A stretch of DNA of 45,780 nucleotides, taken from positions 1-45,780 of the forward strand of contig JANXXI010000339.1 of NCBI GenBank assembly GCA_025350695.1, written 5' to 3'. Shown here piece by piece: positions 8,365-17,124 of this stretch (position 1 is the first letter of the stretch; every line of letters begins with the position of its first letter). The translations under genes and the position numbers were made by a program. The stretch is from Acidobacteriota bacterium (GTDB lineage Bacteria > Acidobacteriota > Terriglobia > Bryobacterales > Bryobacteraceae). The notes below the pieces were generated by a model. The model was not told where the DNA came from and did not search any database. It saw only the letters and a list, made by a program, of their open reading frames with translations.

Positions 8365-8670
8365 ATGTCCAAGATGGAGACGCGCATGGAAGCCATAGGA
8401 ATGGTGGAAACCAAAGGTCTCGTCGGCGCCGTTGAGGCTGCTGACGCAATGGTGAAAACCGCCAACGTGATCCTGCAAGGCAAGGAGTTCATCGGCGCCG
8501 GCTATGTCACCGTAACCGTTCGCGGCGATGTTGGCGCCGTGAAAGCCGCAACCGACGCAGGTGCAGCAGCCGCGCGCCGCGTTGGCGAACTGGTCAGTGT
8601 TCATGTCATCCCCAACCTCCACGAAGAAGTGGAAAAGGCCGTGCCCGGCGGCTTGAAAAACGGTAAGTAA
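8365..8670 (+). CDS. Bacterial microcompartment shell protein, BMC-H (PduA/EutM type)
   Basis: This is a 101-residue single BMC domain. The opening [20 protein letters not shown] is the classic BMC-H start, and the pore loop reads IGAG at about residues 43-46 (IGSG-like in PduA/EutM). [19 protein letters not shown] and [14 protein letters not shown] complete the fold. Such proteins form hexamers that tile the shell, with substrates passing through the central pore. I place the start at ATG 8365, with GAGG just upstream; a GTG at 8347 is also in frame. It lies 15 nt before the aldehyde dehydrogenase gene, its probable cargo. No pentamer (BMC-P) or trimer gene is in the window. Confidence 0.95.
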   Translation: MSKMETRMEAIGMVETKGLVGAVEAADAMVKTANVILQGKEFIGAGYVTVTVRGDVGAVKAATDAGAAAARRVGELVSVHVIPNLHEEVEKAVPGGLKNGK

Positions 8671-8685
8671 TCGGGACCCACGGAC

Positions 8686-10497
8686 ATGCTTGAGGACAAA
8701 GACCTCCTGTCTATTCAGGAAGTCCGAGCCAAAGTTGAGTTGGCCTACACAGCCTGGCAACCCTACCGCCGCTTTAATCAGCAACAGGTAGACGCCATTG
8801 TCGAAGCCATGGCTCGCGCCGCTCGGGCGGCGTCCATGCGCCTCGCTGAAATGGCCGTCCAGGAAACCGGCTACGGTCGCGCTGAAGACAAGCACGCCAA
8901 AAACATGCTCGCCGCCGACCTGCTTCCGCGCCGCATGCAAGGCATGAAAACTATCGGCGTCATTCGCGAGCTGCCCGAAGAACGAGTCGTGGAAATTGCC
9001 GAACCCGTCGGTGTGGTCGCCGCCATTCTGCCCACCACCAACCCAACCTCCACCGCAATCTACAAAACTCTAATCTCGCTCAAGGCCGGAAATGCGATTG
9101 TGCTCAGCCCCCATCCTCGCGCCAAGGCGTGCACCTGCGCGACGGTCGATGTGCTGAGCCGAGCAGCCACCGCGGCCGGTGCGCCCGACGGCATTATTCA
9201 ATGCGCCACCAACGCCACCATGGAAGGCGCCAACGAACTGATGCGCCACAAACGCACGGCGGTGATTCTTTCAACTGGCGGAAGCGGCATCGTTAAGGCC
9301 GCTTATTCGAGTGGTAAACCTGCTTACGGAGTTGGCCCTGGCAATGTTCCCGTGCTGCTCGACACCACAGCCAACATCGGCGAGGCCGTCGCAAAAGTGC
9401 TCAGCGGAAAAACGTTTGACTTCGGAACGCTGTGCTCCAGCGAACAAACTCTCGTTGCCGAAAAACCATTGCGCGATGCTGTACTAACAGAGCTGCGCAA
9501 TCGCGGTGCGCACATTTGCGACGCCCCGCAAGCCGCGGCGCTCGCCAAGCTCCTGTTCCGCCAAGGCACTACCGTCAACGCCGATTGTGTTGGTCAAGAC
9601 CCGCGCAAGATTGCCCAAATGGCCGGTTTCAACGTCGCCGATTCCACCACTGTGCTGATCGCCGAACTGGGCGGCATTGGCCACGATCATCCACTTTCAG
9701 CCGAAAAGCTGAGCCCCGTGCTTTCCCTCTATTTCGTCGATAGCTTCGACAAAGCCGTCGATGCCTGCGAAGCGATTCTGCGCTTCGGAGGATTGGGCCA
9801 TACCTGTGGCATCCATACGGAAGACGATGCCAAGGCGCGCGAATTCGCTCGTCGCATGCCCGCTTTCCGGGTGCTGGTGAACACACCCACACCGCAAGGT
9901 TCAACCGGCATCACCACCAATGTCTTCCCCGCCATGACGCTGGGCTGCGGAGCCATCGCGGGCAACGCCACGGGCGACAACGTCTCGCCGCTACACTTGA
10001 TCAACACCAAACGTCTGGCCTGGGCTGTGCGCAAACCGGAAGAGGCTTTTCCGCCGCGGCCCGCCGATCAGGAAGCTTCCCCAACACAAATCAACATGCC
10101 AACAAATATGGACAAGGCTACGGTCGCCGCCGCCGTGGAACGATATCTAACTGGGCGCGGCCTCTCCGACGCAACTGCCTCCACAGTGAACGTCGCCTCC
10201 ATTGTGGACCGCTTCCTGGCCTCCCGTGGGTTACCCACTCCGGCGCCCACACCAAATTGCGGATGCGACTTGCCGGAAGCGCCCAGAGCCGCCGATCCGA
10301 AACCTGCCGCTCCCGTTCCTCCGCCGCCTCCACCCGCTCCTCCCAAACTTGAAATAACTGATTTCGTTTGCGAAAATGATGTGCGCCAGGCGATCAATCA
10401 AAGTAGGAAGATCTATATAGGTAAGAAGTCGATCGTGACGCCCTCAGCGCGCGACCTTGGAATTCAATATGATGTGCTGGTGGTGGCTGAACGATGA
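8686..10497 (+). CDS. Microcompartment CoA-acylating aldehyde dehydrogenase with extended C-terminus
   Basis: This 603-residue protein is longer than the usual ~460-520. Residues 1-465 are the PduP/EutE-type dehydrogenase, with PTTNP (116-120) and catalytic Cys250 in FGTLCSSEQ. Its reaction is aldehyde + NAD + CoA to acyl-CoA. After the core come two amphipathic helices (about 475-490, VAAAVERYL; and 502-514, ASIVDRFLASRGL) that look like encapsulation peptides. They are followed by a Pro-rich linker with CGC (519-553), then a compact 50-residue end with ENDVRQAI and IVTPSARDLG. I recall the last pattern from other microcompartment-associated proteins such as EutT/PduL relatives; that link is inference. 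The stop overlaps the next gene by 4 nt (ATGA). Confidence 0.9.
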   Translation: MLEDKDLLSIQEVRAKVELAYTAWQPYRRFNQQQVDAIVEAMARAARAASMRLAEMAVQETGYGRAEDKHAKNMLAADLLPRRMQGMKTIGVIRELPEERVVEIAEPVGVVAAILPTTNPTSTAIYKTLISLKAGNAIVLSPHPRAKACTCATVDVLSRAATAAGAPDGIIQCATNATMEGANELMRHKRTAVILSTGGSGIVKAAYSSGKPAYGVGPGNVPVLLDTTANIGEAVAKVLSGKTFDFGTLCSSEQTLVAEKPLRDAVLTELRNRGAHICDAPQAAALAKLLFRQGTTVNADCVGQDPRKIAQMAGFNVADSTTVLIAELGGIGHDHPLSAEKLSPVLSLYFVDSFDKAVDACEAILRFGGLGHTCGIHTEDDAKAREFARRMPAFRVLVNTPTPQGSTGITTNVFPAMTLGCGAIAGNATGDNVSPLHLINTKRLAWAVRKPEEAFPPRPADQEASPTQINMPTNMDKATVAAAVERYLTGRGLSDATASTVNVASIVDRFLASRGLPTPAPTPNCGCDLPEAPRAADPKPAAPVPPPPPPAPPKLEITDFVCENDVRQAINQSRKIYIGKKSIVTPSARDLGIQYDVLVVAER

Positions 10498-11000
10498 CCT
10501 ACGAAAATCTCGACAAGCTTAAAGAAGAAATTGAAGCGGAACTTCGCGAAAAAAAGTTCGCCGTTTTCTATGGACTAGGGCGCTCGGAAATCGACCGTGA
10601 CATGTCCATCAACTGGGACACCGAGGCTCATCCCGATTTCCGCGAATTCCTCAATGTCGCCGAAGGCGCTGGAATCAAGATCGTCGTGGTCCATTACAAA
10701 ATTCTTACCCAAGGGCACATCGCTGAACTCATGGACCAACTGGACGATCTCGACTTGGAGCGCGACGAACGCCGCAATATGTCGCGCGATTTGCAGCGTC
10801 TCAAAATGTACGAAGGCTTCATTTCCTCCGTGGATCTAAGCTTCGATACCCAAGGGCAATCGTACATGTTTAGCGTCTCCACCAACTGGTTCAAAAACTT
10901 GCTCGAAATCGCCGGGCAGTTTGATATGTTCGGTCCTGGTTTCGATGGGGAGGATGCTGATGATGAGCCCCTCGGCGGCGCCTACTTCTCCAAAAACTAA
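10494..11000 (+). CDS. Acidic protein of unknown function coupled to the aldehyde dehydrogenase
   Basis: This 168-residue soluble protein is rich in Asp and Glu. Its start overlaps the dehydrogenase stop (ATGA) and its 3' end overlaps recJ by 41 nt, so translation is coupled on both sides. It begins with a charged helix (LDKLKEEIEAELREKKFAVF), has a central alpha/beta segment and ends in an acidic tail (GFDGEDADDEPLGG). No family recognised. The coupling suggests it belongs with the dehydrogenase or with RecJ, but the sequence does not say which. Confidence 0.75.
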   Translation: MTYENLDKLKEEIEAELREKKFAVFYGLGRSEIDRDMSINWDTEAHPDFREFLNVAEGAGIKIVVVHYKILTQGHIAELMDQLDDLDLERDERRNMSRDLQRLKMYEGFISSVDLSFDTQGQSYMFSVSTNWFKNLLEIAGQFDMFGPGFDGEDADDEPLGGAYFSKN

Positions 11001-12711
11001 ACCAGCCCGCTGGATTGAGCCGATTCTTGTAGATCTGCCCGCCGATTGGGGCACGCCATCCATTGTCTCGAAAATCCTTTGGAAACGAGGGTTCCGCACA
11101 GCGGAAGAGGTGCGCAGGTTCATGCAGCCGTCGCTTGATCACCTGCACGATCCGATGACCATGGCAGGCATGCCCGCTGCCGTGGACCGTCTGCGCCGCG
11201 CCATCGACAACCAGGAAAAAGTGTTGCTCTATGGCGACTACGATGTTGACGGAACCACTTCGGTTGTCATCCTAAAGACAGCTTTGAAACTGGCCGGACT
11301 GGAATCGGGCTTCCATGTGCCGCACCGTTTGAAAGATGGCTACGGCATGCATCCGGAAGTGATTGACCGCGCCGCAGCCGATGGCGTAAAGCTGATCATC
11401 AGTGTGGATACAGGCATCCGTGCCGGCGCCGTTGTGAAGCAAGCCAACGCGCTGGGTATTGATTGTATCGTGACCGATCATCACTTGCCCGAAGAAGAGC
11501 TGCCTCCCGCTGTAGCTGTGCTGAATCCGAATCGCCTCGATTGCAACTACCCGGAAAAAGGCCTATGCGGAGCGGGCGTTACTTTCAAGTTGATTCAAGC
11601 TCTCTTCGAATCGCTCCGTTGGGAGGCGGCTCGCCGGCACAAAATTCTCGGCAGCCTCCTCAAGCTGGTCGCGGTGGCGACGGTGGCGGATGTGGTCCCG
11701 CTTGTAGGCGAGAATCGCATCATCGTGCATCATGGCCTGCTGGATCTGGCAGCGACCCGCAATCATGGTCTGCGCGCTCTGCTCGATGTATCCGGGTTTG
11801 AGCCCCATCAATCGCCGTCGGCGGGCCAAGTAGCTTTCCGCATCGCCCCACGCATCAACGCCGCCGGACGCATGGCAAACGCCGGTGACGCCATTGAAAT
11901 GTTCTTGACTGCCGACGGCCCACGGGCGCGCGCCTTGGCCGAACAACTCAACGCGCATAACACCGAGCGCCAACAGACGGAACAAGAAATCATTGCCCAG
12001 ATTCTGCGTGAATGCGATGCCATCCCGGTAACCGACGACATGCATGCTCTTGTGTTCGCCGGCGAAAACTGGCACAAGGGCGTAGTGGGGATCGTGGCCA
12101 GCCGCATGGTGGATCGCTTCCATCGCCCGGCGTTTGTATTGAGCATCGATATCGAAACAGGCCGCGTGCAAGGCTCCGGCCGCAGCGCCGCGAATTTCCA
12201 CTTGTTGAATGGCCTTGAAAGCATGGCCGATCTATTCGTGAAATTCGGCGGCCATAAGCAGGCGGCGGGATTGACCCTGGAATTTGCGCGGCTTGAAGAG
12301 TTTCGCGAGCGCTTTCAACAAGTGGCCCAATCGCAGTTGAGCTCCGATGATTTCCGTAAGACCCACGAAGTGGATGCGATGGTTTCGCTCACCGAGTTGA
12401 ACGATGCAACCGCGGCAGCGATCCTTTCCATGGCCCCTTTCGGAATGGGCAACGCCGCGCCTTTGTTGGCGGCGAAGGATGTGGAGCTCGCCTCGCACGG
12501 GGAGGTTTTCGCGGACAAGCACTTGCGCCTGAAGTTCCGGCACAACGGACGAACCCTTACGATGAAGGCCTGGGATCTGGGCCATCATGCGGAAACGCTG
12601 CGGGCTGGGCAACGCATGGACGTTCTGTTCACCGTCGAAGACGACCCTTATTCGGCTAGCCGCGGATACTCCCCCTGGTCGGCCACGCTGAAGGATTTCC
12701 GCCTTGTCTGA
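10960..12711 (+). CDS. recJ: Single-stranded-DNA-specific 5'-3' exonuclease RecJ
   Basis: This is a 583-residue protein from ATG 10960, chosen because GGGGAGG ends 6 nt upstream; an earlier TTG at 10921 is in frame. DHH phosphoesterase motifs are DYDVDG (93-98), SVDTGI (about 149-154) and TDHH (172-175). The DHHA1 part ends with GSGRS, FHLLNGLE and KFGGHKQAAG. Length and motif order are normal for RecJ. It degrades ssDNA 5' to 3' in mismatch repair and RecF-type recombination. Sitting inside a run that starts with microcompartment genes is unusual. The unknown gene upstream overlaps it. Confidence 0.95.
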   Translation: MMSPSAAPTSPKTKPARWIEPILVDLPADWGTPSIVSKILWKRGFRTAEEVRRFMQPSLDHLHDPMTMAGMPAAVDRLRRAIDNQEKVLLYGDYDVDGTTSVVILKTALKLAGLESGFHVPHRLKDGYGMHPEVIDRAAADGVKLIISVDTGIRAGAVVKQANALGIDCIVTDHHLPEEELPPAVAVLNPNRLDCNYPEKGLCGAGVTFKLIQALFESLRWEAARRHKILGSLLKLVAVATVADVVPLVGENRIIVHHGLLDLAATRNHGLRALLDVSGFEPHQSPSAGQVAFRIAPRINAAGRMANAGDAIEMFLTADGPRARALAEQLNAHNTERQQTEQEIIAQILRECDAIPVTDDMHALVFAGENWHKGVVGIVASRMVDRFHRPAFVLSIDIETGRVQGSGRSAANFHLLNGLESMADLFVKFGGHKQAAGLTLEFARLEEFRERFQQVAQSQLSSDDFRKTHEVDAMVSLTELNDATAAAILSMAPFGMGNAAPLLAAKDVELASHGEVFADKHLRLKFRHNGRTLTMKAWDLGHHAETLRAGQRMDVLFTVEDDPYSASRGYSPWSATLKDFRLV

Positions 12712-12744
12712 AGTTTGCTTAAAATAGTTTCAAGAGCAACTGAC

Positions 12745-13587
12745 ATGAACCTTGAGACTTTGCAAAACACGCCTCCTTGGGATTGGCCGAAGGATGCCGC
12801 GAAGGTGATCGAGAAGATTCTGGTCGATAACGGGGCCAACGAATCCGACCGTCTCGTAGCCGCCGGGCTTGCTGGCGATTACGCCGTTATAAATGATGAG
12901 TTGGCGACTGTGTTGCTAACGGTACTACGCGATGCCGGCCAGCCAGAGCAACTGCGCGCCAAAGCCGCTATTTCCTTTGGAGCAGCCCTCGAAGAGGCAG
13001 ACTTAGATGAATTTGATGACCCGGATAGTGTGCCCATTTCCGAGGACATGTTTCATAAGATCCAAAAGTCGCTGCATGTCCTTTACCGGGATGAAACTAA
13101 CCCCAAGGAAGTACGCCGTCGAGTTCTGGAGGCATCGGTACGAGCCCCTGAGAAGTGGCATCCTGACGCGATCAGGACTGCGTATTCCAGTGGAGACAAA
13201 GAGTGGGTACTGACGGCTGTATTTTCGATGCAGTGGGTTCGCGGCTTTGACGATCAGATCCTGGAGGCTTTGGAAAGCACCGATCCACTCATTCGTTTGG
13301 AAGCAGTGGAGGCGGCCGGCAATTGGGAAATCGGCGCCGCGTGGTCTCATATTGCCAAGCTTCTGAAGGACCCGCACACCCCAAAAGATTTGCTGATTGC
13401 AGCTATCAACGCCAGCAATATCCGTCCGCAAGAGGCGCGAGAAATCCTCGAAGATCTAAGGGACTCGGATGACGAAGAAATCGCTGAAGCCGCCTACGAG
13501 GCGATGACGATGGCGACGGCGATGGAAAACCCTTACGAAGACTCGGAGGATGAGGAGGAAGTTAATCCACCAAAATGGCTCCATTGA
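12745..13587 (+). CDS. HEAT-repeat protein
   Basis: This is a 280-residue protein starting at ATG 12745; a TTG at 12715 is also in frame. Helical pairs follow HEAT/armadillo spacing: LRAKAAISFGAALEEADLDE, PKEVRRRVLEAS, DPLIRLEAVEAAGNWEIG, and DSDDEEIAEAAYEAM near the end. The C-terminal tail is strongly acidic. Such proteins are usually protein-protein scaffolds. It starts about 33 nt after the recJ stop in the same direction and a terminator-like hairpin follows its stop, so it is probably the last gene of the run. Confidence 0.75.
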   Translation: MNLETLQNTPPWDWPKDAAKVIEKILVDNGANESDRLVAAGLAGDYAVINDELATVLLTVLRDAGQPEQLRAKAAISFGAALEEADLDEFDDPDSVPISEDMFHKIQKSLHVLYRDETNPKEVRRRVLEASVRAPEKWHPDAIRTAYSSGDKEWVLTAVFSMQWVRGFDDQILEALESTDPLIRLEAVEAAGNWEIGAAWSHIAKLLKDPHTPKDLLIAAINASNIRPQEAREILEDLRDSDDEEIAEAAYEAMTMATAMENPYEDSEDEEEVNPPKWLH

Positions 13588-13639
13588 GTGAATCTGCCGC
13601 ATCCGCGTTTTCACGACACTCAGGAGCCTGCAACCGCCC

Positions 13640-13663
13640 TTGAGGCGTTTTAGCGCCTTTCAA
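13640..13663. terminator. Hairpin between convergent HEAT-repeat and pilin genes
   Basis: TTGAGGCG and CGCCTTTCAA pair around a TTTTAG loop, with two unpaired bases in the 3' arm. It sits between two convergent stops, so it could end transcription from both sides. There is no clear T-tract. Confidence 0.45.
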
Positions 13664-13673
13664 AACTGAGCTT

Positions 13674-13856
13674 CTAAGAAGCGGCTGCATTCGACATCGT
13701 AGAGCTGACTTTCGAGAAAATAGTACTGAGGTCAGTTGATATGCCTGGCATTATTGCTCCCGCCGCGAGAGCCACAAAACCGGCCATTAACGCGTACTCG
13801 ATCAGGTCTTGCCCCTTCGTGTTCTTGAGGAACCTCAGCACGTATTTGAATAACAT
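13674..13856 (-). CDS. Flp/Fap-type (type IVb) pilin
   Basis: This is a 60-residue protein with the Flp signature. A short basic leader ends KNTKG, then the processed end QDLIEYALMAGFVALAAGA forms a single hydrophobic helix containing the conserved Glu and Tyr. Cleavage by a TadV/prepilin peptidase is expected after the Gly. A strong AGGAG lies 7 nt upstream of ATG. No Tad secretion genes are nearby, so this is an orphan subunit whose assembly machinery must be elsewhere. Confidence 0.9.
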   Translation of the reverse strand: MLFKYVLRFLKNTKGQDLIEYALMAGFVALAAGAIMPGISTDLSTIFSKVSSTMSNAAAS

Positions 13857-13988
13857 AGTATTTCTCCTGGATAGTTTTAGAACTAGACTGAGTGTAGTAC
13901 TGGACAGGAGAGTATGAAATCGGATACCAACTCTAGAGCACCGTGGGAAAGATGCTTAGAGGTCTTGGGGCTTCCACTTAATGTGCTG

Positions 13989-15728
13989 CTAGATCGCGTC
14001 CAATTCCTGTTCCAACATCTGCTTCTGATGCAGGTCGGCATAGTAGCCGCCCGAGCCCAACAACTCGTCGTGCGTCCCTTGCTCAACCACGCGCCCGTGA
14101 TCGAGCACGATTATGCGATCGGCATTCCGCACGGTTGACACTCGGTGCGAAATCAGAATATTCGTTCGGCCCTGCATCACCTCGGTCAACGCCTTCAGGA
14201 TCTTTTCCTCAGTTACCGTATCAACGCTTGCGAGGGCGTCATCTAAAATCAGCAATCGCGGATTGCGCAACACGGCGCGGGCAATAGCCGTGCGCTGTTT
14301 CTGGCCCCCCGATAGCGTTATGCCACGCTCGCCGACCATCGTGTCCAGCCCCTGAGGAAACGAAGTCAAATCCGTATCCAACCCCGCCACTTTTACCGCC
14401 CACTCCACTTGCTCCCGCGTGGCTCCGGCAACACCGAATGCGATGTTTTGTTCAAGCGTCATGCCGAACAAAAATGTCTCCTGCGGCACGGTGGCGATCT
14501 GCTCCCGCAGCTGCGTCAAGTCCCACTGGCGAAGATCCACGCCATCCATGCGTAGCACGCCGCTCGATGGGTCGATCAATCTTGCCAGCAGGCGAACTAG
14601 AGTGGTCTTGCCACATCCGGTACGACCCACAATCGCCACTGTCTCCCCCGAGCGAACCGCAAGGGAAACGTCATCGAGCGCCGTCCGCCCATCAAATTGC
14701 ACGGTAACGTTTTCGAGCGAAATGGCCCCACGTGGTTCCCGCACCGCTAGGGGCTTCAGCGGCGACTTGATCGAAGGCTCGACGCCCAGCATTTCCTGAA
14801 TTCGGGCCAGCGACGCATTGCCACGCTCGATCAGATTCACTACCCAACCCATGGCGATCATCGGCCAGATCAGCATTCCCATGTAGGTATGGAACATGAC
14901 GAAGCCCCCAACGGAAAGTTCACCAGCCAACAGACGCCTGCCGCCACCCCACAACACCATCAGGAACGTCAACCCAATCAAGCCTTGCAGAAGCGGCATG
15001 AACGCACCGGACAACCTTGCAAGGCGTAAGCTTTCGCGAATGTAGCTCTGGTTCAGGCGCTCGAAAATTTGCATCTCGTGGTCTTCCTGGGCATAAGCCC
15101 GCACCACGCGGACACCGGCTAAGTTCTCCTGCACGCGGCTTGAGATGTCGGAGAATTGCTTTTGCACCGCTTCGTGCCGCACATGGATACGGCGGCCAAA
15201 AAAGATCACCGCAATTACGATGAGCGGGGCCGGCGATAAGGCGAGCAGCGTCAGGCGCCAATCGGTTGCCGCCATGACGGCAACCGCCAACACAAATAGC
15301 AGCGTAGTCTCGCACCAGTACATGACCCCTGGGCCGGCCATCATGCGGACAGCGTTCAAGTCGCTTGAAGCGCGGGTCATGATGTCGCCTGTGCGGAAAC
15401 GCTGATAAAAAGGCGCTGAGAGGTACACCAGATGCGCGAACAAATCATTGCGCAGATCAAATTCCAGATCGCGCGAAACGCCTACTAACAGTACGCGCAT
15501 CCAGTATTGGAACAGGCCTTTGAAAGCGGACAAGAGCATCAACAAGGCCGCGAACACAAAGACATCGCGCATTTCGAAATGCGTGGTTAATGCGTCCACT
15601 CCACGCTTCATGATCAAGGGTGATAGAACTGCCAACAGATCCTTTATCACCAGGGCGCCCATACCCAGGCCAAGTTTACGCTTGTGCCGCTTCAAGTAAG
15701 GCAACAGGGTTCGGAAAGATTCTTTCAT
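13989..15728 (-). CDS. ABC-type exporter, fused membrane and ATPase domains (MsbA/MdlB-like)
   Basis: This is a 579-residue half-transporter. The N-terminal ~320 residues form a six-helix type-1 exporter membrane domain. The C-terminal nucleotide-binding domain has Walker A GRTGCGKT, Q-loop VPQETF, signature LSGGQKQR, Walker B LLILDDAL, D-loop ASVDT and H-loop ISHR. It would act as a homodimer or with a partner half-transporter in the inner membrane. Substrate not predictable. The start lies 20 nt after the DUF218 gene stop, so it is the last gene of a three-gene operon. Confidence 0.93.
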   Translation of the reverse strand: MKESFRTLLPYLKRHKRKLGLGMGALVIKDLLAVLSPLIMKRGVDALTTHFEMRDVFVFAALLMLLSAFKGLFQYWMRVLLVGVSRDLEFDLRNDLFAHLVYLSAPFYQRFRTGDIMTRASSDLNAVRMMAGPGVMYWCETTLLFVLAVAVMAATDWRLTLLALSPAPLIVIAVIFFGRRIHVRHEAVQKQFSDISSRVQENLAGVRVVRAYAQEDHEMQIFERLNQSYIRESLRLARLSGAFMPLLQGLIGLTFLMVLWGGGRRLLAGELSVGGFVMFHTYMGMLIWPMIAMGWVVNLIERGNASLARIQEMLGVEPSIKSPLKPLAVREPRGAISLENVTVQFDGRTALDDVSLAVRSGETVAIVGRTGCGKTTLVRLLARLIDPSSGVLRMDGVDLRQWDLTQLREQIATVPQETFLFGMTLEQNIAFGVAGATREQVEWAVKVAGLDTDLTSFPQGLDTMVGERGITLSGGQKQRTAIARAVLRNPRLLILDDALASVDTVTEEKILKALTEVMQGRTNILISHRVSTVRNADRIIVLDHGRVVEQGTHDELLGSGGYYADLHQKQMLEQELDAI

Positions 15729-15748
15729 CGTCGGCTCAATTCTCTAGT

Positions 15749-16336
15749 TCAAATCCCCAGAAAATCCGCCACCGTTTTAGTGGTTTCCATCAACCAGACT
15801 TTCCTCGACGAGCGGCTCTTCCACCAGGAATCAGGATCGTACGACGCGGTTGCGCTGCCCACGCTCCGAATATCCAGCTGGGGGGCCACCCGCTGCAAAA
15901 TCCGCCGAGCGCGACGAGTATGGAAATCGCTGGTTACCAGCAATAGCTTTTTGATGCCGCGTCTGCGGCACTCGGTTTCGAGTGCGACGCATTCTTCCTG
16001 CGTCGAATCCGCATTATGGGCGACCAAGACGAACCATTCCCGAGGCGCGCCACGGTTTACGGCCCAGTCGATGGCGAGGTCCCCTTCTGACGTATCGAAT
16101 AACTTGCCTGTGCTGCTAACTAAAACGATTGGCGCCCACTGTTCCCTGACAAGCTCAACGGCTCGCCCAATTCTTTCGCCTTGAGAATCGCCCGCAAGCA
16201 CAGCTATGGCGTCTGCTTTGAACGGTTGCTCTTGCGCTATAAGAGAATGGCCGAGCCAGGAAAGCCAAGTGGGGCTGAAAAACCACGCAATGCCAATGAA
16301 GAGGAGAACAAGTAAGAGACTTCGGCGTTTACGCAA
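15749..16336 (-). CDS. DUF218 (YdcF/SanA/ElyC-like) membrane-anchored protein
   Basis: This 195-residue protein uses a TTG start that directly follows the TAG stop of the upstream gene (TAGTTG), so it is translated by reinitiation. It has one N-terminal membrane anchor (LLLVLLFIGIAWFF). A DUF218 domain follows: ADAIAVLAGD, GRAVELVREQWAPIVLVSS, then RGIKKLLLVTSDFHTRRARR. Relatives act in envelope biogenesis or have unknown enzyme activity. The operon context with an ABC exporter fits an envelope role. Confidence 0.85.
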   Translation of the reverse strand: MRKRRSLLLVLLFIGIAWFFSPTWLSWLGHSLIAQEQPFKADAIAVLAGDSQGERIGRAVELVREQWAPIVLVSSTGKLFDTSEGDLAIDWAVNRGAPREWFVLVAHNADSTQEECVALETECRRRGIKKLLLVTSDFHTRRARRILQRVAPQLDIRSVGSATASYDPDSWWKSRSSRKVWLMETTKTVADFLGI

Positions 16337-16912
16337 CTACTTCCCGTCCGGACCCGCTTGCGTATCGATGCGCCCGGCCGTTTTCAGTTGCTGGAACATT
16401 CTTTCCACTTCAGCCTCATCTTCGGATCGCAGCAACTTATACCGCGGTGAAGGCAACTGCCGGGGGACTGGGGCCGGCGGAGTAACGTCTCCCCAAACTT
16501 GCCGATGTGGAATTCCGTCGAGCAGTGCTTCGTTGGAATGTTTCCGGATCATCCGAAGCAACTGCTTGGAACTATCAAGATCGCCTGGGAAAAGAATCAA
16601 CTGTTTCTTCTTCTCGTCCAATTCAAGGAAAATACCAAGCGGGGTAACCCAGCCTGTGCGATCGACCCGGCGAACTGCGTACCAGGGGATTATCCTTGAA
16701 CCGTAAAGTAAGTGTGTGCTGTGGATTTCGATGGCGGGGCGGAAAGCTAAGAAGAGTAAAACAGAGGCGCTGATGAAGAACAGAACCGCGGCCACACCAA
16801 CGATGGGCCACTGCCAGGCGAAACCTGTAAACAGCGCGGCCAGAGCCAGCGCCGCAAGGCCGCCGCGAGAGTACTGCCGGGATGGCGTAAATCGCGCGAG
16901 AGGAGACTTCAC
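16337..16912 (-). CDS. Membrane protein with PH-like (bPH) domain
   Basis: This is a 191-residue protein. Two adjacent hydrophobic helices span about residues 18-57. They are followed by a beta-rich stretch with the order of bacterial PH-like domains (HSTHLLYGSRIIPWYAVRRV, then WVTPLGIFLELDE). A Pro-rich, polar C-terminal tail lies in the cytoplasm by prediction. It is first in an operon with the DUF218 and ABC exporter genes. The PH-like call rests on pattern only. Confidence 0.6.
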   Translation of the reverse strand: MKSPLARFTPSRQYSRGGLAALALAALFTGFAWQWPIVGVAAVLFFISASVLLFLAFRPAIEIHSTHLLYGSRIIPWYAVRRVDRTGWVTPLGIFLELDEKKKQLILFPGDLDSSKQLLRMIRKHSNEALLDGIPHRQVWGDVTPPAPVPRQLPSPRYKLLRSEDEAEVERMFQQLKTAGRIDTQAGPDGK

Positions 16913-17124
16913 TCTATTAGCGTAGCCGAGGTAAGGCCCCGCGTCAAACCTGTTTTTGTAACGATTTTTCGCGCATCTTTGCGTAGACAGTGTTTACGCT
17001 GATGAATCAAGGCATTAGTAGGTTTTTGCTTCGGGCAAATGTTAAGGGATTGAAACGCACATGTAACTGCTGGGCGCCTAGTTTGTATACGAATTTGACG
17101 GCGAGTGGGCGTGTTAGGACCGGC

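Noticed and set aside
8242-8940. 232-codon minus-strand frame opposite the shell protein and dehydrogenase
   Set aside because: It is a shadow of two well-supported genes with strong motifs. Its translation has no domain or Shine-Dalgarno.
11563-12201. 212-codon minus-strand frame within recJ
   Set aside because: It lies wholly inside recJ, whose DHH and DHHA1 motifs are intact. No independent evidence.
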